NCBI RefSeq assembly: GCF_036699995.1
Contig: NZ_CP144906.1
Location: forward strand, 2,309,001 to 2,373,000
Direction of reading: 5' to 3'
DNA length: 64,000 nucleotides
DNA from: Clostridium beijerinckii
GTDB lineage: Bacteria > Bacillota > Clostridia > Clostridiales > Clostridiaceae
The translations under genes and the position numbers were made by a program. This document shows, piece by piece, positions 17,593-25,835 of this stretch; the first letter of the stretch is position 1, and each line of letters begins with the position of its first letter. A model generated the notes under the pieces. That model searched no databases, was not told the origin of the DNA, and worked only from the letters and a program-made list of their open reading frames with translations.

Positions 17593-19070
17593 CCTTTACT
17601 GACTATGTTTTTGAATTCTCCTCAGAGCTTAACAAAACTGCAATAATTGATAAGAAAAATATCAGCTATAGTGATTTGTACTGTAAGGTACTGATGATAT
17701 CTCATAATATAAAGAAAATTAATATAGTAAAGGAAGATAAGATTCTATTAATAAGTGAGAATTCACCTTTTTTTATAGAAAGTTACTTTGGAATAATAAA
17801 AAGCGGGTGCACTTGTGTACCCCTAAATCCTACTCTAAGTAAGAATGATATTGAGTATATAATTAATAGTTGCAATCCTAAAGCAATTTTTATTGAAAAA
17901 CGTTTTTTAGATAATATGCGAAATTTGATTAATAAAGATATTAAGATAGTTACTGAAGAAACATTAAATAATCTTCTATTAGATAAAGAATGTACTAGTA
18001 ATAATAGAGAAGAAGAAGAAATTGATTTTAAAAATAGTGTGGCTGTAATATTATTTACATCTGGTTCTACAGCAAGACCAAAAGGAGTAATGCTTACGCA
18101 TCATAATCTCTGTCATAACACTAATTCCATAATAGAATATTTAAGCTTAAACAGCGAGGATAGGATAGAAGTTGTCTTACCATTTTACTATTGTTTTGGA
18201 ACATCGTTGCTTCATACACATTTAAGAGTTGGCGGTAGCTTAGTAATAAACAATAAATTCATGTTCCCAGAAACAGTTCTAGATGATATAGAAAAATATG
18301 AATGTACAGGCTTTGCAGGGGTTCCAAGTAATTATCAAATTTTACTTAGAAAATCTAGTATTAAAGATAGAAATTTGAAAAGCCTAAGATACGTCGCTCA
18401 GGCAGGAGGAAGACTTCCTGATAGTTTTATTAAAGAAGTAAGACAAGCTCTTGTAGGAGTAGATGTATTTATAATGTATGGACAAACTGAAGCAACTGCA
18501 AGACTTTCGTATCTTCCACCTAATATGCTTGATGAAAAAATGGGTTCAATAGGTAAAGGCATTCCTGGAACTTTGCTTAAAGTAATTGATAAAGAAGGAA
18601 ATGAAGTAAAAGTGGATGAAATAGGTGAAGTGGTGGCTTTGGGTGAAAATATAATGAAGGGTTACTTTAACGATGAAGAAGAAACGAGAAAGGTCATTAG
18701 AAATGGTTATTTATATACCGGTGACTTGGCTACAGTAGATGAAGATGGTTATATTTATATTGTGGCAAGGGAAAAACAAATCATAAAAAGTGGTGGAAAT
18801 AGAATAAGTCCTAAAGAAATTGAAAATATTATAATTCAAATTCCAAGCGTTATAGAAGCAGCAGTAATTGGAATTCAAGACGATATATTAGGAGAAGCAG
18901 TAAAAGCATTTGTAGTATTAAATGATGAAGTATTAAAAGTTGATGAAAAGTATATAATTGACTATTGCAAAGATAAATTGCCGTCCTATAAAATACCTAA
19001 ATATGTGGTATTTTTAGAGGGTCTTCCAAAAAATTCTTCTGGTAAAGTAATGATGGGGGATTTGAAATGA
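17589..19070 (+). CDS. Acyl-AMP ligase / acyl-CoA synthetase (AMP-binding family)
   Basis: 493 residues, complete ANL enzyme. P-loop LFTSGSTARPKGVMLTHHN near 155, MYGQTEATAR, YLYTGDLATVDEDGYIYIVA with the hinge, REKQIIKSGGNRISPKEIE, and the C-terminal catalytic lysine in LPKNSSGKVM. The enzyme activates a carboxylic acid as an acyl-adenylate and passes it to CoA or, given its overlap with the carrier gene, to the carrier's pantetheine. Substrate is not evident. It is overlapped at its end by the LuxE-like gene (19067), so all four genes are translationally coupled. Confidence 0.93.
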   Translation: MTFTDYVFEFSSELNKTAIIDKKNISYSDLYCKVLMISHNIKKINIVKEDKILLISENSPFFIESYFGIIKSGCTCVPLNPTLSKNDIEYIINSCNPKAIFIEKRFLDNMRNLINKDIKIVTEETLNNLLLDKECTSNNREEEEIDFKNSVAVILFTSGSTARPKGVMLTHHNLCHNTNSIIEYLSLNSEDRIEVVLPFYYCFGTSLLHTHLRVGGSLVINNKFMFPETVLDDIEKYECTGFAGVPSNYQILLRKSSIKDRNLKSLRYVAQAGGRLPDSFIKEVRQALVGVDVFIMYGQTEATARLSYLPPNMLDEKMGSIGKGIPGTLLKVIDKEGNEVKVDEIGEVVALGENIMKGYFNDEEETRKVIRNGYLYTGDLATVDEDGYIYIVAREKQIIKSGGNRISPKEIENIIIQIPSVIEAAVIGIQDDILGEAVKAFVVLNDEVLKVDEKYIIDYCKDKLPSYKIPKYVVFLEGLPKNSSGKVMMGDLK

Positions 19071-20164
19071 TAGATGAAATTATAAATAATGAGCAATTTA
19101 AGTGTCTGCAAAAGGACAAAGAAAAAAAGCTTTTGAGCATTCTAAGGCCCCAGATAGATAAAAGTAGAATAAATGAAAATTTAAACATTATGTATAAAAA
19201 ACTAGGAGTTAATATAAATGATATAAATTCTCTTGAAGAGGTTCCCTTTATTCCTGTAAATATGTTTAAGCATTTTGAGCTTAGGACTTGTAGTGAAGAA
19301 AGTGTAGTTAGAATATTAAACTCAAGTTCCACAACTGGAAACATTCCGAGCAAGATATATATTGATAAGGAAACATCTATAAGACAATCTCAAGGATTAA
19401 TATCAACTCTAACAAGTTTTTTGGGATCGTATAGAAGACCAATGCTAATAATTGATAGTAAAGAAGTTAACAAAAAAAGTGACTATCTAACTGCAAGAGG
19501 CGCGGCAATAAGAGGAGTAAGCAGTTTTGGAAAGAGTTTAACTTATGCTATGGATTTGGTAGATGATAACATCATACTTAATATAGAACGACTTAAAGAA
19601 TTTGAAGAAAAGTACAAAGATACAGATATATTAGTATATGGATTTACTTATATTATCTGGACTAGGTTTGTTAACGTACTAAAAGAAAAAAATATAAAAT
19701 TAAACATGCCGAAAATTAAAATACTTCATAGTGGAGGCTGGAAAAAATTAAATGCCCAAAAAGTTGAAAAGAAAGAGTTTAATAGATCTGTGGCTGAAGT
19801 ATTTGGAACTGACCCTGAAAACATAATTGATTTTTATGGAATGGTTGAACAGTTAGGCGTAGTTTTTCTTGACTGTGAATTCGGATATAAACATGTACCT
19901 GATTTTGGAGAAATTATCATAAGAGATTTTTCAACGCTTAAAGAAGTGGAAAAAGGTCAATATGGCTTTATAGAGGTTATGAGTGGACTTACTTCGAGTT
20001 ATCCGGGGCAGGCTATATTAACTGAGGATATTGGTGAATTTATAGGCGTAGATGATTGTAAATGCGGAAGAACGGGTAAATACTTTAAGTTTAAAAATAG
20101 AGTAGATAAATCTGAAACAAGAGGATGTGGAGATACTTTTGCAGAAAAGAGGGACAAGAAATGA
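19067..20164 (+). CDS. LuxE-like acyl-protein synthetase / acyl transferase
   Basis: 365 residues, usual LuxE length. EEVPFIPVNMFKHFEL and the adenylation segment ILNSSSTTGNIPSKIYID are typical of the LuxE family; DFYGMVEQLGVVF and the C-terminal SETRGCGDTF carry family features, the latter with a Cys (354) at the place where LuxE is acylated in luminous bacteria. In those bacteria LuxE activates a fatty acid and hands it to LuxC for reduction to aldehyde. Here no luciferase genes follow. The presence of a second adenylating enzyme in the same operon is unusual. Overlaps both neighbours by four bases. Confidence 0.88.
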   Translation: MIDEIINNEQFKCLQKDKEKKLLSILRPQIDKSRINENLNIMYKKLGVNINDINSLEEVPFIPVNMFKHFELRTCSEESVVRILNSSSTTGNIPSKIYIDKETSIRQSQGLISTLTSFLGSYRRPMLIIDSKEVNKKSDYLTARGAAIRGVSSFGKSLTYAMDLVDDNIILNIERLKEFEEKYKDTDILVYGFTYIIWTRFVNVLKEKNIKLNMPKIKILHSGGWKKLNAQKVEKKEFNRSVAEVFGTDPENIIDFYGMVEQLGVVFLDCEFGYKHVPDFGEIIIRDFSTLKEVEKGQYGFIEVMSGLTSSYPGQAILTEDIGEFIGVDDCKCGRTGKYFKFKNRVDKSETRGCGDTFAEKRDKK

Positions 20165-21456
20165 TAGGCTGCTTTATGTTAGGAGATAAATTTTATGAGG
20201 AACCTAAGAAGCTTCAAAGTTTAGATGCAATTATAGAAGAGCTTAATAAAAATAGAGAAACAATTTATTCGTATCCATCAGAAGCTATGATTGAAATAAT
20301 TAATGAATATAGTAAAATATTATGTAGCGATAGAAAGTTTTTAAGCTATGAAGGTGTACCATTTTTGGTATTATGGCTAAAGAAAGACAATATTAAGAAG
20401 CTTCTACGCCAAGATCTAAAAAAACAAGAATTCCTAGATGATTTTATAGAAATAGCAGATAATAAATTTATGAAAGCTCAACCGAGAGGGGTAGTGTGCC
20501 ATTTCATGGCTGGCAATGTTCCTACTCTTCCAATATATTATTTAGTTCAAGCCATTATTTGTAGAAATGTTAATTTATGCAGGATACCTATTGTCAGTAT
20601 AGATACTGCAATTGAACTTCTAAAACCTTTAAAAGATATTGTAATTAATTTTAGAGGAGAAAAATATTATGGAAGTACCTTATTAAAGAGTATTTCAATT
20701 ATAAATTTTTCAAGTAATGATTTAAAATTAAATACTGAAATGTCACAGGCAGCGGATGTAAGAGTAATATGCGGCGGTGAAGAAGCCGTTAACACATTGT
20801 CAGTTCTGCCTAAGAAAACCACATGTAAGGATGTTATATTTGGACCTAAATATTCCTTTGCTGTATTTGAAAAATCTGCGATGGAAAGTCTTAAGATAAC
20901 TAAAGCCTTCGATAATTTTGCAAAGGATATAATAAGCTTTGATCAAAGAGCATGCTCTTCTCCTCAAGTGTTATTTATTGAAAAATCTACTGTAGGTATT
21001 AATGAAGCAGCACAAATGCTTTCAGAATCTTTAGAAAAGGTTTTAAAACGATATCCTAAGGTTGAAATTAATCAAGGAGCAGCTGCAAATATAATTAATA
21101 AAAGAGGGGAATATCTTTTATCTTTAGAAAAAGATATAATATGCAGTAAAGACCTCAGTTATACAATTTTAATAGACAAAGAAATAATGTTAGAAGAACC
21201 TGTGCAGCATACAACTATATTTTTAAAAGAGGTTGAAGATATATTTGAGGTTTGCAAGCTAATAACTCCAAGGATACAAACTATTGGAATAGCTTCTGAA
21301 AACAATAGCAGGATTATAAATTTTGCAAATAAAGTCAGCCTGCATGGTGTTGATAGGCTAGTTAAAGTGGGTCTCATGAATTTGTATGATTCACCTTGGG
21401 ATGGAATACTCTTTATGAGTGAAATAGTTAAATGGACAATTTTAAATCTAAATTAA
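20161..21456 (+). CDS. LuxC-like acyl-CoA/acyl-protein reductase (aldehyde-forming)
   Basis: 431 residues from the ATG at 20161 (ATGA overlap with luxE-like, AGAGGG upstream); an ATG at 20125 in the same frame lies inside the previous gene. GVVCHFMAGNVPTLPIYYLV and FDQRACSSPQVLFIE match the LuxC family, the latter holding the catalytic Cys (about 265) of this aldehyde-dehydrogenase-like fold. It should reduce an acyl thioester to an aldehyde with NAD(P)H or run the reverse reaction. About 100 bases separate it from the sigma-54 activator gene, with no strong terminator between, so read-through into the regulator is possible. Confidence 0.9.
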   Translation: MIGCFMLGDKFYEEPKKLQSLDAIIEELNKNRETIYSYPSEAMIEIINEYSKILCSDRKFLSYEGVPFLVLWLKKDNIKKLLRQDLKKQEFLDDFIEIADNKFMKAQPRGVVCHFMAGNVPTLPIYYLVQAIICRNVNLCRIPIVSIDTAIELLKPLKDIVINFRGEKYYGSTLLKSISIINFSSNDLKLNTEMSQAADVRVICGGEEAVNTLSVLPKKTTCKDVIFGPKYSFAVFEKSAMESLKITKAFDNFAKDIISFDQRACSSPQVLFIEKSTVGINEAAQMLSESLEKVLKRYPKVEINQGAAANIINKRGEYLLSLEKDIICSKDLSYTILIDKEIMLEEPVQHTTIFLKEVEDIFEVCKLITPRIQTIGIASENNSRIINFANKVSLHGVDRLVKVGLMNLYDSPWDGILFMSEIVKWTILNLN

Positions 21457-21559
21457 AAAAGAGAAATACTTTATTAATGGATAAATCTTTAGATTTGTTT
21501 TATAAACGGTACTTATGTTAATGGTGAATTATAAATTCTGTATAAATAAGATATAGGGT

Positions 21560-23341
21560 GTGGAGAATGTGAAAGTAAAAGAATTGATGACAAAAAAGGT
21601 ATTGGTATTAAAACCTAATAATACATTTGAAGAGGCAGCAAAGCTTTTTATTGAAAATGGCATAGATGGAGCACCCGTTGTAGATAGAGATGGGAAGTTA
21701 ATTAGCATTGTAACAAAAACAGATTTAATGAAGGCTATTCTTAATAAATTGGAAATGAATACAAAGCTAGAAACTTTAAATCTTAAAAAAGTAATAACAA
21801 TTAATAGTGAAATGAATATAGAAGATGTATTGAAATATAATGTTGGTCGTCTTCCAGTTATAGATAAAAACAATAAGATTATAGGGATAATTACTCATAC
21901 AGATTTTATTAATGATTTGGTTGAAAAAATTTCAAAAAAATGTAGAGATATGAAAAATACAAAGTTAGGATTAACTGAGTTAGACTCTATTATTGAGTGC
22001 TCTTATGATGGGATTTATATAACAGATGGGGAAGCTAATACTATAAAAATAAATAATGCCTATGAGAGTATTACAGGACTTAAAAGAGCAGAGGTTTTAG
22101 GAAGAAATATGAAAGACCTGGAGAAAGAAGGTGTTATATCTCAGTCAGCTACTCTTTTAGTGCTAAAGAATAGAAAAACCACTACGATTCAACAGGAATT
22201 CAAAACAGGAGTAAAGGTTCTTGTGAGCAGTAACCCAATCTTTGATAAGAATGGAAAAATAATTATGGTGGTTACAAACGTAAGAGATGTAACACAACTT
22301 TATGAGTTAAAAGAACAACTTCAAAAGAATAAAGAAATTACTCTTAAATATGTTTCTGAAATCGAAGAAATGAGAACTCAATTATTAAATACTTCAGAAA
22401 TTGTTGCAGAAGATCATAAAACTATTGAAATTATCCAGCTTGCCAATAGAATTGCTAAAGTGGACACTACGATTCTTATGCTCGGAGAAACCGGAGCAGG
22501 AAAGGATCAAATAGCAAAGCATATACACAAAGTAAGCAAACGAAGTAAAAAACAATTTATTAAAGTTAATTGTGGTGCAGTACCTGCAAGTTTAATAGAA
22601 TCTGAATTTTTCGGATATGAAAAAGGTGCTTTTACTGGAGCAAATAAAGAAGGTAAAATAGGTTTGTTTGAGATGGCTTCTGGAGGGACTATTTTCCTCG
22701 ATGAAGTTGGAGAACTTCCAATGGATATGCAGGTTAAGCTTCTAAGAGTGCTTCAAGAAATGGAAGTAGTACGAATTGGAGGAACAAAGCCTATAAAAAT
22801 TGATGTTAGAGTACTAGCTGCAACAAATAGAGATTTGGAAGATATGATAAAGAAAAAACAATTTAGAGAGGATTTGTATTATAGGCTCAATGTCATACCG
22901 CTATATATTCCACCCCTTAGAGAAAGAAAGCATGATATTTTGCCATTAATTAATTTTTTTCTCACACAGCTTAATAAAAAGTACAATTTCAATAAGGTAT
23001 TTGCTTCAGATGCTTTAAGTTGTATGTATGAATATAATTGGCCTGGGAATGTTAGGGAGCTAAAAAATATTGTTGAGAGAGCTGTAATAATGAGTGAGGA
23101 TGATAAGATAAAAAGGTCAGATCTTCCTAAAAATATTATTGGCTCAAACGGCATGATTGTAACTTTAAATACTTTTGAAGAAGGTATAAATTTAAAAGAA
23201 ACCTTAGATGCCATAGAAAAGAAATTAATTAAGAAGGCATATGACAAGTATGGTAATGTCAGAGCAGCAGCAAAATCACTAGGAATAGATGCATCAACCT
23301 TTGTAAGGAAGAGGCAGAAATATATAAAAGAAGAAATTTAA
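21560..23341 (+). CDS. Sigma-54-dependent activator with CBS pair and PAS domain
   Basis: About 590 residues. Two CBS motifs (about 5-120, VKELMTKKVLVLKPNNTFEE and VGRLPVIDKNNKIIGIITHTD), a PAS domain (about 140-250), a short coiled coil, then the AAA+ sigma-54 module: Walker A GETGAGKD near 308, the sigma-54 contact loop GAFTGA near 355, GGTIFLDEVGELP, and a C-terminal Fis-type helix-turn-helix (GNVRAAAKSLGIDASTFVRK). CBS pairs usually bind adenine nucleotides, so energy state may be one signal and a small molecule at PAS another. The start is a GTG at 21560 or 21569; neither has ideal ribosome-site spacing. It lies between the two sigma-54 promoters and is the obvious activator of both. Confidence 0.95.
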   Translation: MENVKVKELMTKKVLVLKPNNTFEEAAKLFIENGIDGAPVVDRDGKLISIVTKTDLMKAILNKLEMNTKLETLNLKKVITINSEMNIEDVLKYNVGRLPVIDKNNKIIGIITHTDFINDLVEKISKKCRDMKNTKLGLTELDSIIECSYDGIYITDGEANTIKINNAYESITGLKRAEVLGRNMKDLEKEGVISQSATLLVLKNRKTTTIQQEFKTGVKVLVSSNPIFDKNGKIIMVVTNVRDVTQLYELKEQLQKNKEITLKYVSEIEEMRTQLLNTSEIVAEDHKTIEIIQLANRIAKVDTTILMLGETGAGKDQIAKHIHKVSKRSKKQFIKVNCGAVPASLIESEFFGYEKGAFTGANKEGKIGLFEMASGGTIFLDEVGELPMDMQVKLLRVLQEMEVVRIGGTKPIKIDVRVLAATNRDLEDMIKKKQFREDLYYRLNVIPLYIPPLRERKHDILPLINFFLTQLNKKYNFNKVFASDALSCMYEYNWPGNVRELKNIVERAVIMSEDDKIKRSDLPKNIIGSNGMIVTLNTFEEGINLKETLDAIEKKLIKKAYDKYGNVRAAAKSLGIDASTFVRKRQKYIKEEI

Positions 23342-23359
23342 TAATGTGACGTATTTAAA

Positions 23360-23443
23360 TGGAAATTGGATACATATTTATTCATTAGCTATGGCAGCTT
23401 ATTTTAAAATGCCTGCTCTGCAAATATGTATCCAATTTCTTTG
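23360..23443 (+). terminator. Palindromic hairpin after the activator gene
   Basis: AAATTGGATACATATTT (23360-23376) is matched by its perfect complement at about 23427-23443, with inner partial pairing. It may end the activator transcript, although the T-run is weak. The tail (GGAATTTCTTTG-like) resembles the end of repeat B3, so it may also be an old repeat. Confidence 0.5.
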
Positions 23444-23523
23444 TTAAGTATGGTAAATAAATGTATAATCTATTTAAATTCATGTATCATACTATAAACT
23501 TGCTAAATATTGGATAGTCAGTG

Positions 23524-23646
23524 GTGCAAAAATGCAACAAGATGCAGAAGTGCAACGTAATAAAATATTTTCAAATTATAGCAACTGTAAACGTATTCTG
23601 AGATTATTATAAAATTTAATTGAAATTTTAGTTGCGTTTTTGCAAC
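23524..23646 (+). promoter_or_regulatory. Upstream activator sites for the abfD sigma-54 promoter (three copies)
   Basis: Three versions of GTTGC-N6-GCAAC: GTTGCGTTTTTGCAAC at 23631-23646, and on the other strand GTTGCATTTTTGCAC (23524-23538) and GTTGCACTTCTGCA (23543-23556). They lie 95-215 bases upstream of the -24 element, the usual range for enhancer-binding proteins. That the adjacent CBS-PAS activator binds them is inferred. Confidence 0.75.
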
Positions 23647-23739
23647 AAATATTTATGGTGTTCCAAAAATTAGAGGTGATATTAAAAAAATTATAAGATT
23701 ATTATGGTAAATTCAAGTTAGTGCGGTAAATTTTTATTT

Positions 23740-23755
23740 TGGCACGCTTATTGCT
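23740..23755 (+). promoter_or_regulatory. Sigma-54 (-24/-12) promoter of the abfD operon
   Basis: TGGCACGCTTATTGCT is a perfect match to TGGCAC-N5-TTGCT. It lies 45 bases upstream of the abfD ATG (23801) and downstream of three repeated activator-type sites. Confidence 0.94.
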
Positions 23756-23800
23756 TTGTAATATTATTAGAAAATAAAAATTAGTGAAGGAAGCGATAAT

Positions 23801-25255
23801 ATGCCATTAAAAACAAAGGAACAATATATTGAAAGCCTTAGAAAGTTAAACCTAAAAGTGTACATGTTTGGAAAACCAGTTGACAATGTTGTTGATAATC
23901 CAATCATAAGACCATCTCTTAATTCAGTTGCTATGACTTATGAATTGGCACAAATGCCAGAGTATGAAGATTTAATGACAGCTACTTCTAATTTAACAGG
24001 GGAAAAAGTAAATAGATTTGCTCATTTACATCAAAGCACAGATGATCTTATTAAAAAAGTGAAGATGCAAAGATTACTTGGTCAAAAAACCGCATCATGT
24101 TTCCAAAGGTGCGTTGGTATGGATGCTTTTAATGCACTATACAGTTCAACATACGAAATAGATAAAGTTTGTGGAACAAATTATCATGAAAACTTTAATA
24201 AGTTTTTAAAATATGTTCAAGAAAACGACTTAACCGTTGATGGTGCAATGACTGATCCTAAGGGGGACAGAGGATTATCGCCAAGTAAACAAGCTGATGG
24301 AGATTTATACTTAAGGGTTGTTGAAAGAAGAGAAGATGGGGTAGTTGTTAGAGGAGCAAAATGTCACCAAACCGGAATGTTAAATTCTCATGAGGTAGTA
24401 GTAATGCCTACAATAGCTTTAACTCCAAATGATAAGGATTGGGCAATATCTTTTGCAGTGCCTACAGATGCTGAAGGAATAATTCATATATACGGAAGGC
24501 AATCTTGTGATACAAGAAAATTGGAGCCAGGTGCTGATATAGATCTTGGAAACGCTGAGTTTGGTGGACAAGAAACATTAACAATATTTGATAATGTATT
24601 TGTACCAAATGAAAGAATTTTCTTAAATGGAGAAACTGATTTTGCTGGAATGATCGTTGAAAGATTTGCAGGATATCATAGACAAAGTTATGGTGGATGC
24701 AAAGTTGGAGTTGGAGATGTTCTAATTGGAGCTGCTGCAGTAGCTGCTGATTATAACGGAGCTCACAAAGCATCTCATGTTAAAGATAAATTAATAGAAA
24801 TGACTCACTTAAATGAAACTTTATTCTCTTGTGGTATTGCATGTTCAGCAATGGGTTCTAAAACAGAAGCTGGAAATTATTATATTGATAATCTGCTAGC
24901 AAATGTATGTAAGCAAAATGTTACAAGATTCCCTTATGAAATATGTAGACTTGCAGAAGATATTGCTGGAGGAATCATGGTTACTATGCCATCAGAAGCA
25001 GATTTTAAAGATGAAAAGATAGGACCATATATAGATAAATATTTGAGAGGTGTAAACTCAGTTTCAACAGAAAATAGAATGAGAATATTAAGATTAATAG
25101 AAAATATTTGTTTAGGGACTGCAGCTGTCGGATATAGAACAGAATCAATGCATGGAGCTGGATCACCACAAGCTCAAAGAATTATGATAGCTAGACAAGG
25201 AAATTTAGCAGCTAAAAAGAAAATAGCTAAGAAAATAGCTAGAATTGAAGAATAA
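23801..25255 (+). CDS. abfD: 4-hydroxybutyryl-CoA dehydratase / vinylacetyl-CoA isomerase
   Basis: 484 residues. The unusual [4Fe-4S] ligands known from the Clostridium aminobutyricum enzyme are all present with the right spacing: Cys100 and Cys104 in ASCFQRCVG, and His plus Cys in YHRQSYGGC (H-x6-C), which correspond to C99, C103, H292 and C299 of that enzyme. FAD-binding acyl-CoA dehydrogenase-like regions surround them (GAKCHQTGMLNSHEVVVMP, ESMHGAGSPQAQR). The enzyme dehydrates 4-hydroxybutyryl-CoA to crotonyl-CoA by a radical mechanism and also isomerises vinylacetyl-CoA. It is oxygen sensitive, fitting an anaerobe. AAGGAAG precedes the ATG; the gene starts a five-gene operon driven by a sigma-54 promoter. 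Confidence 0.96.
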   Translation: MPLKTKEQYIESLRKLNLKVYMFGKPVDNVVDNPIIRPSLNSVAMTYELAQMPEYEDLMTATSNLTGEKVNRFAHLHQSTDDLIKKVKMQRLLGQKTASCFQRCVGMDAFNALYSSTYEIDKVCGTNYHENFNKFLKYVQENDLTVDGAMTDPKGDRGLSPSKQADGDLYLRVVERREDGVVVRGAKCHQTGMLNSHEVVVMPTIALTPNDKDWAISFAVPTDAEGIIHIYGRQSCDTRKLEPGADIDLGNAEFGGQETLTIFDNVFVPNERIFLNGETDFAGMIVERFAGYHRQSYGGCKVGVGDVLIGAAAVAADYNGAHKASHVKDKLIEMTHLNETLFSCGIACSAMGSKTEAGNYYIDNLLANVCKQNVTRFPYEICRLAEDIAGGIMVTMPSEADFKDEKIGPYIDKYLRGVNSVSTENRMRILRLIENICLGTAAVGYRTESMHGAGSPQAQRIMIARQGNLAAKKKIAKKIARIEE

Positions 25256-25256
25256 T

Positions 25257-25538
25257 ATGAGCGAAATCATGGTAGATAAAATTAATAATGCTATCAATAC
25301 TAAAATAAAACCATTACTTGCCGAGTATAATGGAGATATTGAGCTTGTAGAAGTTAGAGATGGCGTAGCTTACGTAAAACTTTTAGGCGCATGCAGTGGC
25401 TGTCCTTCTGCAAGGTTTACTATGGAAGAAGTAATTTCCTGCGTATTAAAAGAGATACCGGAAATAAAAGATGTACAACTTGTTGATCCAATTAGCAGAG
25501 AAATGCTTAATTTTGCTAGAGAGCTACTTAGCAAATAA
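25257..25538 (+). CDS. NifU-like iron-sulfur scaffold domain protein
   Basis: 93 residues from the ATG at 25257, one base after the abfD stop; an in-frame TTG at 25245 overlaps abfD and is less likely. DGVAYVKLLGACSGCPSARF carries the C-x2-C motif of the NifU C-terminal/Nfu domain that binds a transient Fe-S cluster. Its place between abfD and abfT suggests a dedicated supplier of the [4Fe-4S] cluster of the dehydratase; that role is an inference from context. No other Fe-S assembly genes are in the window. Confidence 0.9.
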   Translation: MSEIMVDKINNAINTKIKPLLAEYNGDIELVEVRDGVAYVKLLGACSGCPSARFTMEEVISCVLKEIPEIKDVQLVDPISREMLNFARELLSK

Positions 25539-25553
25539 AGGCTAGGTGAAATT

Positions 25554-25817
25554 TTGGAGATAGGTATTAGATACTGTGGTGGCTGTAATGCCAGTTATGA
25601 TAGAAAAACGTTTATTACAAATTTAATTAACGATCTTGATAAAACTCATAATTTCGAGATTGCAAAGGAAAATAAGGAATATGACTATTTAATTTTAGTC
25701 TGTGGATGTTCAAATTGCTGTGTAAGCCATGAAAAATATATATTAAAATATAGTAAAATTTTTATTAAAAATATAGGGGATTATGATAAATTAGTATATG
25801 ACTTGAAGAAATTGTAA
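25554..25817 (+). CDS. Small cysteine-rich protein of unknown function
   Basis: 87 residues, TTG start at 25554 with AGGTGA four bases before. It begins GIRYCGGCNASYDR, a C-x2-C motif, and has a second cluster LVCGCSNCCVSHEKY, giving six cysteines in a very small protein. I do not recognise a named family with confidence. The cysteines could bind a metal or Fe-S cluster or do thiol chemistry. Its place between the NifU-like gene and abfT in a tight operon points to a role in maturing or supporting the Fe-S dehydratase or the transferase, but nothing in the sequence proves this. Confidence 0.82.
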   Translation: MEIGIRYCGGCNASYDRKTFITNLINDLDKTHNFEIAKENKEYDYLILVCGCSNCCVSHEKYILKYSKIFIKNIGDYDKLVYDLKKL

Positions 25818-25835
25818 TTCGGCTATATTTAGGAG

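Noticed and set aside
17350..21456. Bioluminescence (lux) operon
   Set aside because: Only LuxC- and LuxE-like genes are present; no luciferase alpha or beta gene is found on either strand of the window, and a carrier protein and AMP ligase are included.
25554..25817. Selenoprotein or classic ferredoxin
   Set aside because: No in-frame TGA, and Cys spacing does not match 2[4Fe-4S] or rubredoxin patterns.
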